From Bacteroidales bacterium (GTDB lineage: Bacteria > Bacteroidota > Bacteroidia > Bacteroidales > UBA1556), in the NCBI GenBank assembly GCA_015493685.1, contig WGCS01000260.1, positions 1 through 50,802 on the forward strand: a DNA stretch of 50,802 bases, read 5' to 3'. Below, piece by piece: positions 1-10,558 of this stretch. The notes under the pieces were generated by a model. The model had not been told where the DNA came from. It did not search any database and was given only the letters and a program-made list of their open reading frames with translations. A program made the position numbers and the translations under genes. Within the stretch, counting starts at the first letter, position 1, and each line of letters opens with the position of its first letter.

Positions 1-11
1 ATACTATATTT

Positions 12-36
12 AGGGACTTTTGTCCCTTTATTTTTT
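12..36 (+). terminator. Intrinsic terminator of a gene left of the window
   Basis: A six-base-pair hairpin (AGGGAC/GTCCCT, loop TTTT) is followed by TTATTTTTT. It probably ends a plus-strand transcript that begins outside the window and separates it from secA. Confidence 0.6.
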
Positions 37-130
37 ATGGGTATGACGTATTGGCACAATACTATTTCTCTGATAGTCCTTTAATTATATAGTTTTCAGA
101 GAAAAACACTAAAATTATTAATATTTGCCC

Positions 131-138
131 TATTTTTG
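131..138 (+). promoter_or_regulatory. Candidate secA promoter -7 element
   Basis: TATTTTTG matches the Bacteroidota -7 consensus TAnnTTTG, 33 bases before the secA ATG. No good TTG -33 element lies at the usual distance, so this is a one-box match. Confidence 0.4.
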
Positions 139-171
139 CTATAATGAGTTTTTTATATAAACACCAGAATT

Positions 172-3100
172 ATGTTAAGTTTTATCAGTAAGTTATTTGG
201 CACAAAATCCGAGAAGGACGTAAAAAAACTCCTCCCTATTGTAACTGCAGTAAAAGAAGCCGAAAAGAAAATTACCCCATTAAGCAATGATGAGCTTAGA
301 GCCAAAACCCTTGAATTTAAACAAATAATTGCCAAAAGAATACACACAGAAGAAGATGAAATCAATGCGATAAAAGAACAAATAGCCCAAAATAAAGACA
401 TTGACATTGTTGAAAAAGATAAACTCTGGCAAAAAGTTGATATCATTGAAGAAGAAATTACAAAAAAAATAGAAACTGTTTTAGAGGAAATACTTCCTCA
501 AGCTTTTGCGGTGATGAAAGAAACGGCTCGCCGATTTACCAATAATGAACATATTGAAGTAACGGCTACTGAGCACGACAAACTCCTTGCAACTAAATTT
601 GATAATATCAATATTACAGAAGGCAAAGCTACTTATGGCAATTCATGGACTGCCGGAGGAGTAAAAGTCAAGTGGGAAATGATTCATTATGATGTTCAGC
701 TTATTGGTGGTGCTGTTCTGCATCAAGGCAAAATTGCAGAGATGGCTACCGGTGAAGGAAAAACATTGGTAGCAACATTACCACTTTACCTTAATGCACT
801 GTCAGGCAAAGGAGTGCACGTAGTAACAGTGAATGATTATTTGGCCAAGCGTGACTCAGAATGGATGGGGATGCTATTGGAATTTCATGGTTTAAGCGTA
901 GATTGTATTGACAAACATCAACCAAACACACAAGCTCGTCGCGATGCTTATTTGGCCGATGTTACTTATGGCACTAATAATGAATTCGGCTTTGACTACC
1001 TAAGAGACAATATGGCAACAGAACTCTCAGAGCTAGTACAAAGAAAACCAAACTATTCCATCGTTGATGAAGTTGACTCAGTACTTATTGATGACGCACG
1101 TACCCCGCTTATTATTTCGGGGCCTACCCCTCGCGGCGACAATCAAGAATTTGAGTCACTAAAACCCTATGTACAAAAAATATATACTGTCCAAAAACAG
1201 TTGGTTACAAAGATACTTGCCGAGGCAAAAAAACTAATTAATTCTGACGATAAAGAAAAACAAAAAGAAGGTTTTACAAAACTTTTTAGAGCCTATAGAG
1301 GCCTGCCCAAAAACAAACCTCTAATTAAATTCCTCTCCGAGCCGGGAATAAAAACAGGAATGCAAAAAACAGAGAACTTCTATATGGCAGAGCAAAATAA
1401 GCACATGCATATTATTGATGATGAGCTTTATTTTGTTATTGAAGAAAAACAGAATTCAATTGATCTGACGGACAAAGGATTGGATATGATTCATGAAATG
1501 ACCAATGATCCTGAATTCTACATTTTACCCGATATAGCTGTAAAATTAAATGATATTGAAAAAATGGATGCCCCTGATAAAGAGAAGGCAGAAATTAAAA
1601 GTAAACTACTTCAAGACTACAGCATCAAAACAGAACGAGTACATACGATGAATCAGCTTTTTAAAGCCTATGCTCTATTTGAACTGAATGTAGAATATGT
1701 TATTATTGATAATAAAATAAAAATTGTTGACGAACAAACCGGTCGTATTATGGAAGGTCGTCGATACTCTGAAGGACTTCATCAAGCCATTGAAGCCAAA
1801 GAAGATGTCACCATTGAAGCAGCTACACAAACCTATGCTACCATTACATTACAGAATTATTTCCGTATGTATAATAAGCTCGCAGGTATGACTGGTACTG
1901 CCGAAACTGAAGCCGGTGAATTTTGGGATATTTATAAACTTGATGTTACTGTTATCCCAACTAATAAGCCTATTATCAGAGACGACCACGAGGATTTGGT
2001 TTTCAAAACGGTAAGAGAGAAATATACTGCTGTGATAAACGAAACTGATAAATTAGTTAAAGCAAAACGCCCTGTTTTAATTGGTACTACATCAGTTGAA
2101 ATTTCAGAATTATTAAGTAGAATGTTACAGCGTCAAGGCATAAAACACAATGTACTTAATGCTAAACTACATCAACGAGAGGCTGATATCGTTGCCGAAG
2201 CCGGCCAATCCGGCACGGTTACTATCGCTACCAATATGGCGGGTCGTGGTACTGATATCAAGCTTGGTGAAGGAGTAAAAGAAGCAGGTGGTCTGGCTAT
2301 AATTGGCACTGAACGCCATGAATCAAGACGTGTTGACCGCCAGTTACGTGGTCGTGCAGGACGTCAAGGCGACCCCGGTTCATCACAGTTTTATGTTTCT
2401 TTAGAAGACAACCTAATGCGTCTCTTTGGCTCAGAACGTATTGCATCCATTATGGATAAAATGGGATTGCAGGAAGGAGAAGTGATTCAACATTCTATGA
2501 TCTCTAAATCAATAGAACGGGCACAGAAAAAAGTTGAAGAAAACAACTTTGGTATTCGTAAGAGATTACTTGAATATGACGATGTGATGAACTCTCAAAG
2601 GACTGTTATTTATAAAAAACGTTTTCACGCTCTCAACGGAGAACGTTTAGCCCTTGACATATCAAATATGATTTATGATCTCACTGAATCCATTGTCTTT
2701 GACAATTTTGAGAACGGAGACTTTGAAAATTTCAGTTCTGATATTATCCGAAACTTAGGTATTGAATCTCCTTATACTGAGAAAGAATTCTATCAGAATA
2801 AGCCCGAAACCATGACTCAAGAGGTTTTTGATATTGCCTATAAAAATTATAAAATAAAGTCAGAGCGCATTTCAAAAGAAACTTTCCCTGTCATAGAAGA
2901 TGTTTATATCAATCAGGGACAACAATATAAGAATATTGCTATTCCTATTACTGACGGTTTCAAAACCATTGAAATTGTTGCCAATTTAGAAAAAGCTGTC
3001 AAGACAGAGGGAAAAGAAGTGATTACTGCCATTGAAAAAATTGCCAGTTTAAAAGTTATTGACAATGCATGGAAAGAACATTTACGTGAGATGGACGATT

Positions 3101-3483
3101 TAAAGCAGTCAGTACAGAATGCCTCTTATGAACAAAAGGATCCTCTATTAATCTATAAATTTGAATCCTTTGAACTCTTTAAGCAGATGCTTTCTAAAAT
3201 AAATAAAGAAATTATCTCTTTCTTAATAAAGTGTGATCTTACAGCAAATAAAGAAGTCCAAATTGAAACTGATTACAAACCGGCCAGCTTTGATGCCAGT
3301 AAACTCACCACAGGAAGAACTGAAATTGGGGCAGGTAATTCTAAAAAGAACCCCAATAAGTTTGGAAATCAAACTCAACAACAAGAGATAACACAACCTA
3401 TTGTTAAAGAGAAGAAAGTCGGAAGAAACGATCCTTGTCCTTGTGGCAGCGGCAAAAAATACAAACATTGCCACGGAAGATAA
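172..3483 (+). CDS. secA: Protein translocase ATPase SecA
   Basis: SecA is the ATPase that drives preproteins through SecYEG at the inner membrane. The 1103-residue product shows Walker A GEGKT at 194-198, Walker B DEVD at 299-302, and a late [10 protein letters not shown] helicase motif with [13 protein letters not shown]. It ends in a zinc-binding tail with C1089, C1091, C1100 and H1101, used for SecB and lipid contact in the family. E. coli SecA has about 900 residues; much of the excess is a Lys-rich insertion at roughly 320-420, as is usual in Bacteroidota. The start gives the expected N-terminal helix. It is monocistronic, with a strong terminator 30 bases after the stop. Its partner SecY is encoded at 28.7-30.1 kb. 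Confidence 0.98.
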   Translation: MLSFISKLFGTKSEKDVKKLLPIVTAVKEAEKKITPLSNDELRAKTLEFKQIIAKRIHTEEDEINAIKEQIAQNKDIDIVEKDKLWQKVDIIEEEITKKIETVLEEILPQAFAVMKETARRFTNNEHIEVTATEHDKLLATKFDNINITEGKATYGNSWTAGGVKVKWEMIHYDVQLIGGAVLHQGKIAEMATGEGKTLVATLPLYLNALSGKGVHVVTVNDYLAKRDSEWMGMLLEFHGLSVDCIDKHQPNTQARRDAYLADVTYGTNNEFGFDYLRDNMATELSELVQRKPNYSIVDEVDSVLIDDARTPLIISGPTPRGDNQEFESLKPYVQKIYTVQKQLVTKILAEAKKLINSDDKEKQKEGFTKLFRAYRGLPKNKPLIKFLSEPGIKTGMQKTENFYMAEQNKHMHIIDDELYFVIEEKQNSIDLTDKGLDMIHEMTNDPEFYILPDIAVKLNDIEKMDAPDKEKAEIKSKLLQDYSIKTERVHTMNQLFKAYALFELNVEYVIIDNKIKIVDEQTGRIMEGRRYSEGLHQAIEAKEDVTIEAATQTYATITLQNYFRMYNKLAGMTGTAETEAGEFWDIYKLDVTVIPTNKPIIRDDHEDLVFKTVREKYTAVINETDKLVKAKRPVLIGTTSVEISELLSRMLQRQGIKHNVLNAKLHQREADIVAEAGQSGTVTIATNMAGRGTDIKLGEGVKEAGGLAIIGTERHESRRVDRQLRGRAGRQGDPGSSQFYVSLEDNLMRLFGSERIASIMDKMGLQEGEVIQHSMISKSIERAQKKVEENNFGIRKRLLEYDDVMNSQRTVIYKKRFHALNGERLALDISNMIYDLTESIVFDNFENGDFENFSSDIIRNLGIESPYTEKEFYQNKPETMTQEVFDIAYKNYKIKSERISKETFPVIEDVYINQGQQYKNIAIPITDGFKTIEIVANLEKAVKTEGKEVITAIEKIASLKVIDNAWKEHLREMDDLKQSVQNASYEQKDPLLIYKFESFELFKQMLSKINKEIISFLIKCDLTANKEVQIETDYKPASFDASKLTTGRTEIGAGNSKKNPNKFGNQTQQQEITQPIVKEKKVGRNDPCPCGSGKKYKHCHGR

Positions 3484-3513
3484 ATTACCAAGCTATAATA
3501 TAAAACTAAAAAA

Positions 3514-3545
3514 GCAGCTGCCAAAAATTGGCAGCTGCTTTTTTT
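3514..3545 (+). terminator. secA terminator, possibly bidirectional
   Basis: An 11-bp perfect stem (GCAGCTGCCAA/TTGGCAGCTGC, loop AAA) is followed by seven T. Six A precede the stem, so it could also stop minus-strand transcripts arriving from the outer-membrane protein gene. Confidence 0.9.
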
Positions 3546-3726
3546 AGCAATATAAACCGGATATATTTAGAATTTCAATACCCTATACTTTCTCCTTTTA
3601 TTTTTGAAATAGCAACAACATGAGAATTTATTGCTATTCATTCTTAAAACAAAATATCAAATACTCAATCGTCAAATAGGCTTAATATAGTATTCCACTC
3701 TCGATAATACCCACCTAAGAAAGGCC

Positions 3727-5172
3727 TTAGAATTTATAGCCGGCAGTAATCACAAATCTGTAATCACCGGTATGCAAATTAGCCGGATTGATTATCCTTG
3801 CATCATACAAATAATATTCACTATTTTTAACAGAATAAGAAGCAGCAAAATCCAAAAACATCGCATTAAGCCTATACCCTATTCCTCCACTTGCAATCCA
3901 CGATTCTCCATTTCCACTACCATCGCTATATGGATTACCATAGCGCGCAAAACCTGCCCTCAAAGAAACCGGATTCAAACGAATTTCTGCTCCTGCTCTA
4001 ATATTAAGGGTGGAGCTATATTTATCTCTAATGGTTGAATTTTCACTAATAAAGCTATAGTTACGACCACCACCAAGACGCATATTTGAATAGTTTAAGT
4101 AATCGATATCGGCACTCAATAATATAAACTGGGCAAGAGTAAGAGTAGCACTTCCAACAACTTTCATTGGCGTAGTAATACTATAATCATACTTCCCATC
4201 AGGAGAGCTTTTAGCATCTTTAGCTCCATTATCGTTATATCTCGAAATTTTAGCATTGTAGGCATCATTTAAATAAAGCCATGTGGGAGAATGAAAAGCA
4301 ATACCTAGACGAAGATAACCCGTAGGTCGCACAATAAATCCCAATTTAAAATTCACTCCGCTACCATGTGTTTCTAAGGTGTTATTTAATACAAATTTAC
4401 TAAAGTTAGGTATCGTATCGGCTATATCCGACTCAGTATATTCCGACTGTTCATAATAACGAACAAAAGGAAAGCTTACCCCTCCACCAATATAAAAAAT
4501 ATCATTATAGGAGGACCCAAAAGTAATATTCATCTCATTCATCGACCCCCATGTGGTTTTTCTTAGATCTTGCTGAACTCCTCCATTAGCCAATGGACTT
4601 GTATAGGCAAGTACTCCACTGCTTGTTCTTACTGTATCTTGAAGTAAATAATTGTACCAAGCCAAATTTGTAGAAAATGGATCCAAATCATTGGGATATT
4701 TTCCATAAGCTTGTAATTGATAGGCATTCATTAACGAATTATTTTTATTCTCATTACTTATATGAAAATAGTGATTAAAATTATTTAACCTATTTAAGCC
4801 TATAGCAAATTGAAAACTTTTCCAGCCATTAATATTTCCTGAATTATTATTTAATACTAGTCCAAATTGGTTAATATTAAAATTATCTTTTCCCCCATTA
4901 TTAGAGAATCCATTCATTGTTGCTCGTGAATTTGAATAATATAAAACAGGACTAATACTCAATTCTGAATTTCTGTATAATCCTATTCCTGCCGGATTAA
5001 CCGTCAAAGAAGAAAAATCGGCACCCAAAGCTCCTACTGCGCCACTGTATGCTATTGAACGTGCTGTACCTCCAACTTGTATGGTGGAATAACGAAGCGC
5101 ATCCACATCATTCTGAGCAAAACTCATGGACGATATTAATCCTATTACTAATACTAAAATTACCTTTTTCAT
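3727..5172 (-). CDS. FadL/OmpP1-type outer-membrane transport protein
   Basis: A 481-residue protein with a clear signal peptide (hydrophobic residues 4-17, cleavage near SFA-Q). An NPAGIGLY motif near residue 60 is the hallmark of the OmpP1/FadL/TodX family of beta-barrel transporters for hydrophobic compounds. The rest alternates short amphipathic strands with Gly/Asn/Ser turns and ends in an aromatic residue (AGYKF), as outer-membrane barrels do. The substrate cannot be told from sequence. It lies on the same strand as the lipoprotein at 5320-6897, but a terminator separates them, so it is probably transcribed alone. Family call is firm; function is general. Confidence 0.8.
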   Translation of the reverse strand: MKKVILVLVIGLISSMSFAQNDVDALRYSTIQVGGTARSIAYSGAVGALGADFSSLTVNPAGIGLYRNSELSISPVLYYSNSRATMNGFSNNGGKDNFNINQFGLVLNNNSGNINGWKSFQFAIGLNRLNNFNHYFHISNENKNNSLMNAYQLQAYGKYPNDLDPFSTNLAWYNYLLQDTVRTSSGVLAYTSPLANGGVQQDLRKTTWGSMNEMNITFGSSYNDIFYIGGGVSFPFVRYYEQSEYTESDIADTIPNFSKFVLNNTLETHGSGVNFKLGFIVRPTGYLRLGIAFHSPTWLYLNDAYNAKISRYNDNGAKDAKSSPDGKYDYSITTPMKVVGSATLTLAQFILLSADIDYLNYSNMRLGGGRNYSFISENSTIRDKYSSTLNIRAGAEIRLNPVSLRAGFARYGNPYSDGSGNGESWIASGGIGYRLNAMFLDFAASYSVKNSEYYLYDARIINPANLHTGDYRFVITAGYKF

Positions 5173-5283
5173 ATACTTACTTATTATCTTTATTAAATTT
5201 ACAATTCTATCCTCAACAATTATATTTGATAGAAAAACAAGTTATCTCTCATTAATTTAATACAGGAACTACTTTAAAAATAG

Positions 5284-5308
5284 GCAAGAGATAATAGTTA
5301 TCTCTTGC
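5284..5308 (-). terminator. Terminator of the low-complexity lipoprotein gene
   Basis: An 11-bp perfect inverted repeat (GCAAGAGATAA/TTATCTCTTGC, 3-nt loop) lies just past the stop codon. On the minus strand it is followed by CTATTTTTAAA, a short T-run. Confidence 0.75.
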
Positions 5309-5319
5309 TTATTAGTGAA

Positions 5320-6897
5320 TTATCTTCTTCCCGGTCTTACTGAAGAACTTCTACTTGAACTAGAGGAAGAACGTGATGGGCTATAGCTTCTACTACTAGA
5401 ACTTGAAGGAGAATACGAACTTCTACTTGGTGCACTATAGGTTCTGCTACTACTTCTTGTTGGAACATAAGACCTGCTATTGGAACTATTATTACGTTGA
5501 GGGCTGGTAGTTCTACGAGGCGAATAGCTTCTCCGTGGACTCGCACTTCGAGAAGGAGTATAAACCCTTGTATTTGCTCTTGAGTTTGACCTTGTATTAT
5601 AGGTACGAGTACCATTATTTCTACTTTGGTTATAAGTACTTCTCCGATTGGGAGTTCTGGTGGCTCTCATAGTTGAAGCTCTGGAGGTTGGATGTCCACT
5701 TCTACTTCTCAAAGAAGTAGGTTTGGAATAAGTCTTCCTATAGCTGGAATTACCTCTTGCACCTGAGGAATACATCCTTCTTCCATTATTACGCACAGTC
5801 GTTCCTCTTGGCGAAGTAGCGGCACCCATTCGTGTAGCTGAAGTGTTGGAACGTTTAACAGTAGAAGCAGATCTATTGTTAGTTACCTTGGCTTTACCTC
5901 CTGCTTTTCTATCCATAGTAAGCTTTCCTGAGGAAGTAGCACTATTCCCTCTTTCTCTACTGACAGCCGTAGCACCAACAACAGTAGTAGAACGCATGGA
6001 AGCTTTTGAAGTTTTAATATCAGTAGCTCTGCTGCTTCCGGTAACACCTGCTCTTTTAACAGTATTAGATTTTACAATAGCTTTCTCTTTTATCAATTTA
6101 TCGGAACGACCGGGAGTCATATCTGAACTAATAGCACCCGACCTATTTCCTCCACTTCCATTAGTATTGCTTGCTTGACGATGTCCATAATACGTATTCC
6201 CATTATTATAATTATTATTATAACCATTATCGTATCCGCCATTATAGCCATAATACCCATTATAGCCATCCCAATAGCCATTATAGTAACCATTATTGTA
6301 TCCCGACCAGTAACTACCACCATAATATGGATAACCAAAACCGTAGTAAGGATTGCCATAGCCGTAATAGCCATAACCATAATAAGGAGAACCAAAACCT
6401 AAACCAAAGCCTAAACCAAGAGAAAATCCCCAACTCCAGCTATTATAATAAGGCCGGTAGTAATTTGTATAATATGAAGGTCCATAATAAGGATCGCCAT
6501 AATAATAATTATCCACATAATAGCTATTATAATAGTCTGTTTGAAAAGGATCATTACTATGAAATCGCCTAATTCTTTTAGAATAGGAATAGTCATAATA
6601 ATCATCATCTAAGTTCTGATTATCAATTGTATAAACATCTCCATTTTCATCAGTATACGATTGCGTTGACTGCTGATCTTTCGGTTGAGATTTATTATAA
6701 TCATTTCCTGAATAGCTCTCCTTATTGGATGAATTTGTTGATTGAGAATATCCATTACTCTGTTTCTTTTCAACTCTATTTTGATTATAAGGATTATAAA
6801 AAGCATCATCTTCTGAAGCCGCATTGTATGATGCACTACACGATGCCATAAATAGAGCGATAAAGCTTACTGCGATAAATTTTGTCCAATTTTTCAT
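5320..6897 (-). CDS. Low-complexity lipoprotein, Tyr/Gly/Asn-rich then Ser/Arg-rich
   Basis: The start chosen is the ATG at 6897, not the one 39 bases upstream. It is preceded by AGGAGGA at 6904-6910 (6-base spacing) and begins a lipoprotein signal peptide with lipobox MASC, Cys at about residue 20. The 525-residue protein has three zones: a polar Asn/Ser/Gln/Asp linker, a Tyr/Gly/Asn-rich zone of repeated YYG and YNG units at roughly 120-240, and a strongly basic Ser/Arg/Thr tail ending in [10 protein letters not shown]. No catalytic domain is visible. The composition suggests an adhesive, matrix or glycan/nucleic-acid-binding surface protein, but this is inference. It is divergent from proS. 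Confidence 0.75.
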   Translation of the reverse strand: MKNWTKFIAVSFIALFMASCSASYNAASEDDAFYNPYNQNRVEKKQSNGYSQSTNSSNKESYSGNDYNKSQPKDQQSTQSYTDENGDVYTIDNQNLDDDYYDYSYSKRIRRFHSNDPFQTDYYNSYYVDNYYYGDPYYGPSYYTNYYRPYYNSWSWGFSLGLGFGLGFGSPYYGYGYYGYGNPYYGFGYPYYGGSYWSGYNNGYYNGYWDGYNGYYGYNGGYDNGYNNNYNNGNTYYGHRQASNTNGSGGNRSGAISSDMTPGRSDKLIKEKAIVKSNTVKRAGVTGSSRATDIKTSKASMRSTTVVGATAVSRERGNSATSSGKLTMDRKAGGKAKVTNNRSASTVKRSNTSATRMGAATSPRGTTVRNNGRRMYSSGARGNSSYRKTYSKPTSLRSRSGHPTSRASTMRATRTPNRRSTYNQSRNNGTRTYNTRSNSRANTRVYTPSRSASPRRSYSPRRTTSPQRNNSSNSRSYVPTRSSSRTYSAPSRSSYSPSSSSSRSYSPSRSSSSSSRSSSVRPGRR

Positions 6898-6903
6898 AAT
6901 ATT

Positions 6904-6910
6904 TCCTCCT
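6904..6910 (-). promoter_or_regulatory. Strong Shine-Dalgarno site that fixes the lipoprotein start
   Basis: AGGAGGA lies six bases before the ATG at 6897. Strong SD sites are uncommon in Bacteroidota, so this one decides the start and hints at high expression. Confidence 0.75.
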
Positions 6911-6954
6911 GTATTTATTTTTGAATTCACCATCAATGGCTATTCAATATTATT

Positions 6955-6962
6955 TACTTTTG
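6955..6962 (+). promoter_or_regulatory. Candidate proS promoter -7 element
   Basis: TACTTTTG matches TAnnTTTG, 47 bases before the proS ATG at 7010. The only TTG upstream (6921-6923) is too far for a canonical -33 element. If real, it excludes the upstream in-frame ATG at 6824 as the start. Confidence 0.5.
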
Positions 6963-7009
6963 CATTATTAATTGATAACGATTTAAACAAATACTATACC
7001 AAAAAACGT

Positions 7010-8488
7010 ATGGCTAAGAATTTTGTAAGTAGAGAAGAAAATTATTCACAATGGTATAACGACCTGGTGATAAAAGCAGACCTTGCTGAGTATTCAGCAG
7101 TAAGAGGTAGCATGGTTATAAAACCCTATGGTTATGCCATTTGGGAGATGATGCAAGCAGCATTAGATAAAAAATTTAAGGAAACAGGGCATGTAAATGC
7201 TTATTTCCCTTTATTTATTCCCAAATCATTTTTTAGTAAAGAGGCAAAACACGTTGAAGGTTTCGCCAAAGAATGTGCCGTAGTAACCCACTATAGACTA
7301 AAGAATGATGAAAACGGAAAGGGTATAGTGGTAGATCCTGATGCAAAATTAGAAGAAGAGTTAATTGTAAGACCTACAAGTGAAACTATTATCTGGGATA
7401 CTTATCGCAAATGGGTACAATCGTGGCGTGATTTACCAATATTAATAAATCAATGGGCCAATGTAGTGCGTTGGGAAATGCGTACACGCCTCTTTTTGCG
7501 CACAGCAGAATTTCTATGGCAAGAAGGCCATACAGCACATGCTACTAAGCAAGAAGCTGAGGTTGAAGCAAAAAAAATGTTAGGTGTTTATACTGATTTT
7601 GCAAAAAACTTTATGGCTATGCCTGTGATACAAGGTGTAAAAACTGAAAATGAACGATTTGCCGGAGCAATAGAAACTTATTGTATTGAAGCTCTTATGC
7701 AAGATGGTAAAGCCTTACAGGCCGGAACATCCCACTTTCTAGGTCAGAATTTTGCCAAAGCCTTTGATGTAAAATTCCTTAGTAAAGAGAATAAATTAGA
7801 ATATGTATGGGCTACCTCTTGGGGTGTCTCAACTCGATTGATGGGAGCACTTATTATGACACACTCTGATGATAGCGGCTTGGTTTTGCCGCCTAAATTA
7901 GCCCCATTCCAAGTAGTAATAATTCCAATATATCGAAAAGAAGAAGAACGCCTAGCTGTTATAGCCAAGGGAAACCAAATTAAAGAAGAACTTGAAAAGC
8001 TCGGTATCAGAGTAAAACATGATGATAGAGATACCCAAAAACCCGGCTATAAATTTGCTGAATGGGAATTCAAAGGTGTTCCTCTTCGTATAGCTATTGG
8101 CCCTCGCGATCTTAAAAACAATACGGTAGAACTAGCCCGTAGAGATACACTGAGTAAATCATTCACTCCTATGGATGGCCTTAACGATACTGTCGTTAAC
8201 CTACTGGATGAAATTCAAAACAATCTCTATAACAAAGCCATTGACTTTAGAAGTGAACATACCACTGAAGTTAACAATTGGCAAGAATTTAAAGAAGTGC
8301 TGGAAAACAAAGGTGGCTTTATCCTAGCCCATTGGGATGGCAGCAGTGAAACAGAAGATAAAATTAAAGAAGAGACAAAAGCGACTATCCGAAGTATTCC
8401 TTTGGATTATGACGAATCCGAAGAAGGAAAATGTGTTTATTCAGGTAAACCTTCCAAAGGTAGAGTTGTTTTTGCAAAGGCTTATTAA
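7010..8488 (+). CDS. proS: Prolyl-tRNA synthetase, archaeal/eukaryotic-type
   Basis: This class II synthetase charges tRNA-Pro. The start is the ATG at 7010: it follows the candidate promoter and begins [16 protein letters not shown], the usual family N-terminus. Class II motif 2 is clear (RPTSE at 121-125, then [17 protein letters not shown] and [12 protein letters not shown]), with a late motif 3. At 492 residues it lacks the roughly 180-residue editing insertion of E. coli-type ProRS, and its C-terminal extension ends in VFAKAY. Both mark the short archaeal/eukaryotic-like class found across Bacteroidota. mazG follows after 10 bases. Confidence 0.96.
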   Translation: MAKNFVSREENYSQWYNDLVIKADLAEYSAVRGSMVIKPYGYAIWEMMQAALDKKFKETGHVNAYFPLFIPKSFFSKEAKHVEGFAKECAVVTHYRLKNDENGKGIVVDPDAKLEEELIVRPTSETIIWDTYRKWVQSWRDLPILINQWANVVRWEMRTRLFLRTAEFLWQEGHTAHATKQEAEVEAKKMLGVYTDFAKNFMAMPVIQGVKTENERFAGAIETYCIEALMQDGKALQAGTSHFLGQNFAKAFDVKFLSKENKLEYVWATSWGVSTRLMGALIMTHSDDSGLVLPPKLAPFQVVIIPIYRKEEERLAVIAKGNQIKEELEKLGIRVKHDDRDTQKPGYKFAEWEFKGVPLRIAIGPRDLKNNTVELARRDTLSKSFTPMDGLNDTVVNLLDEIQNNLYNKAIDFRSEHTTEVNNWQEFKEVLENKGGFILAHWDGSSETEDKIKEETKATIRSIPLDYDESEEGKCVYSGKPSKGRVVFAKAY

Positions 8489-8498
8489 GCTTCTCAAC

Positions 8499-9275
8499 AT
8501 GAAAAACGACCCTAGACTAAAGGCTTTTGAGCGCTTGCTAACGATAATGGACGAGCTTAGAACAGCATGCCCATGGGATATGAAGCAGACGATAGAAAGC
8601 TTACGCTATCTAACCATTGAGGAGACCTATGAACTTTCTGATGCAATATTGAAAAAGGACATGGAAGGAGTAAAGGAAGAGCTTGGTGATTTGATGCTTC
8701 ATTTAGTGTTCTATGCTAAAATTGGTGAAGAGAAAAAAGCTTTTGATATTACTGATATTCTTGAAGGGATTAGTGAGAAATTAATCCGTAGGCATCCACA
8801 TATTTATGGAGATATTAAAGTCGTAGATGCAGAGGAAGTAAAACAAAACTGGGAAAAAATAAAACTTAAAGAAGGCAAAAAATCCGTACTTGGTGGAGTA
8901 CCCAAATCAATGGCTCCTCTGATTAAGGCCATACGAATTCAAGAAAAAGTAAAAGGAGTGGGCTTTGATTGGGAACAACCGGAACAAGTGTGGGAAAAGG
9001 TAGAAGAAGAAATAGGTGAGCTTCATCAGGAAATTACAGCAAATACCTCTCAAGAGAAAATAGAAGGTGAATTTGGCGATCTTCTTTTTGCATTAGTTAA
9101 TTATGCACGATTTATTAATGTAAATCCTGACGAAGCCTTAGAAAAAACCAATAGGAAGTTTATCAAACGCTTTCAATATTTAGAAAAAGAAGCTTCGAAA
9201 ATAGGAAAAAGCCTTGACGAAATGAGCTTAAGTGAGATGGATATCTATTGGGAAGAAGCCAAAAAGCTAGACTAA
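8499..9275 (+). CDS. mazG: Nucleoside triphosphate pyrophosphohydrolase MazG
   Basis: MazG hydrolyses (d)NTPs to monophosphates plus PPi, a housecleaning role. The 258-residue product has two tandem MazG domains. The first has RTACPWDMKQT, EETYELSDA and the Mg-binding EELGDLMLHLVFYA; the second has a parallel EIGELHQE and EGEFGDLLFALVNYARF. The ATG at 8499 lies 10 bases after the proS stop and gives the canonical length; an upstream in-frame start would overlap proS by about 150 bases. It is co-directional with proS and the following PAP2 gene. Confidence 0.95.
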   Translation: MKNDPRLKAFERLLTIMDELRTACPWDMKQTIESLRYLTIEETYELSDAILKKDMEGVKEELGDLMLHLVFYAKIGEEKKAFDITDILEGISEKLIRRHPHIYGDIKVVDAEEVKQNWEKIKLKEGKKSVLGGVPKSMAPLIKAIRIQEKVKGVGFDWEQPEQVWEKVEEEIGELHQEITANTSQEKIEGEFGDLLFALVNYARFINVNPDEALEKTNRKFIKRFQYLEKEASKIGKSLDEMSLSEMDIYWEEAKKLD

Positions 9276-9293
9276 CTTCTAATTTATTTCTTT

Positions 9294-10124
9294 ATGAAAA
9301 TTTCTATTTTACTTATTATTAGCTTTCTTTTTACTATCAATAGTTCATTGGATGCGCATCAATTTAAAACTAAAAACGATAGTTTAAATTGTCACATCAA
9401 CAAAGCCTATGTTAAAACTTTAGCCACTGATTTTGTTCCCATAATAATTAGCCCAATTCATTGGAATAGTAAACAATGGATTGGAGCAGGGACAGTACTG
9501 GGTACGGCTGCTTTTTTATATAGCAAAGATAAGCTTATCGCAGATTTCTGGCAACAACATCGTAGCACAGCGCTAGATAATGCTGACAAATACTTTTTCG
9601 ACCCATTTGGCAAAATGTATTATACAATACCACTAATGGGTGCATTCTATATTTATGGTGCTGCAAGCCATAAAAACAAACCCAAAAGAGTTGCCATGGA
9701 TTTTGTACAAGCAAGTTTATACTCCGGTATTATAGTAACAATAGTAAAAAATATTGGGCACCGTCATCGTCCCTTTCAAACAAAAAATCATAATCCTTAC
9801 CTTTGGGATGGCCCACTAACACAAGACTGGGGCCACAACAGTTTCCCTTCGGGACACACAATTATGGCCTTTACTTTTGCCTCCGTAATAGCTACTCATT
9901 ATCAAAAAACAGTTTGGGTACCAATAATAGCCTATTCGTTAGCCAGTATGGAGGCAATGGCACGTATGTATGCCGACAAACACTGGAGCTCTGATGTATT
10001 AATTGGAGGCGCGATGGGATACGCCATTGGTACTTTCGTTGTTAATAGAAACCGTTATCGAATCAAAACCATTCCTATAATAAGCAGCAACTTCACCGGA
10101 TTAAATTTAATCTATAGCTTATAG
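9294..10124 (+). CDS. PAP2-family membrane phosphatase
   Basis: A 276-residue protein with a signal peptide or first transmembrane helix (residues 3-20) and several hydrophobic segments. The three PAP2 phosphatase motifs are present: KNIGHRHRP (K-x6-RP), FPSGH, and ARMYADKHWSSD (R-x5-H-x3-D). Relatives dephosphorylate undecaprenyl pyrophosphate, phosphatidylglycerophosphate or lipid A at the membrane; which applies here is open. It lies 18 bases after mazG, so co-transcription is likely. An extended soluble N-terminal stretch precedes the catalytic core. Confidence 0.88.
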   Translation: MKISILLIISFLFTINSSLDAHQFKTKNDSLNCHINKAYVKTLATDFVPIIISPIHWNSKQWIGAGTVLGTAAFLYSKDKLIADFWQQHRSTALDNADKYFFDPFGKMYYTIPLMGAFYIYGAASHKNKPKRVAMDFVQASLYSGIIVTIVKNIGHRHRPFQTKNHNPYLWDGPLTQDWGHNSFPSGHTIMAFTFASVIATHYQKTVWVPIIAYSLASMEAMARMYADKHWSSDVLIGGAMGYAIGTFVVNRNRYRIKTIPIISSNFTGLNLIYSL

Positions 10125-10312
10125 TACAAATGGAAAACACCAAAAAAAATTAAGGCTCTATCATTCATCTTAATTTGAAACTGATATTTAGAACGTTATC
10201 AAAAACCTTATTCTGGTATAAGACTAGTACTCATATATTCTATTCTTCGCTGAGTACTAAATTGAAGCAAATTATCACCCTCTTTTTTTAAACTAAGAAA
10301 CACCAATTTATC

Positions 10313-10457
10313 CAAAAAAAGATACCCGCTGTCCCCAGCGGGTATTCCCCTAACAAAATGAAAAAATTATTTACCAAATACAGACTCCTCCGTATTTGGA
10401 ACGTCGGCAACTCCAGGAGGAGTTAATGCCAACGCACTCTATTTGTTTACTAAATCC
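10313..10457 (-). ncRNA. Candidate structured small RNA
   Basis: Read on the minus strand: a TATCTTTG promoter element (10469-10462), then about 145 nt without a plausible ORF, then a 9-bp terminator (ATACCCGCT/AGCGGGTAT, 10345-10322) followed by seven T. Between them are two hairpins. Hairpin 1 (10434-10402) has a 12-pair stem with one mismatch and one bulge. Hairpin 2 (10399-10374) pairs CCAAATAC with GTATTTGG around a 10-nt loop. The hairpin 2 loop contains GGAGGAG, exactly complementary to CTCCTCC in hairpin 1, allowing a kissing or switching interaction. A 6S-like or other trans-acting RNA is possible; no family is claimed. The -33 element is weak. Confidence 0.6.
10322..10345 (-). terminator. 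Terminator of the candidate small RNA
   Basis: A 9-bp GC-rich perfect stem with a 6-nt loop is followed on the minus strand by TTTTTTT (10320-10314). The T-run is absent on the plus strand, so the direction is clear. Confidence 0.85.
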
Positions 10458-10558
10458 GATGCAAAGATAATACATAATTTCATATTTAAGTATCTAAACA
10501 CTTAATTAGTGTTAATATAAATATATAACCATCTTAATCAGACTATTAGAATAGTTAT

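Noticed and set aside
5337-6836. Several long antisense and out-of-frame ORFs across the low-complexity lipoprotein gene
   Set aside because: They have extreme compositions (runs of Met/Ile or Tyr/Asn/His) caused by the repetitive codons of the real gene.
6824-7009. N-terminal extension of proS
   Set aside because: It would run through the promoter element and the divergent lipoprotein start; the family N-terminus begins at 7010.
8337-8498. N-terminal extension of mazG
   Set aside because: It overlaps proS out of frame by about 150 bases and is not MazG-like.
10358-10426. 22-codon plus-strand ORF (MKKLFTKYRLLRIW...) inside the small-RNA region
   Set aside because: It lacks a ribosome-binding site, and the promoter and terminator are on the minus strand. 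Its bases are explained by the hairpins.
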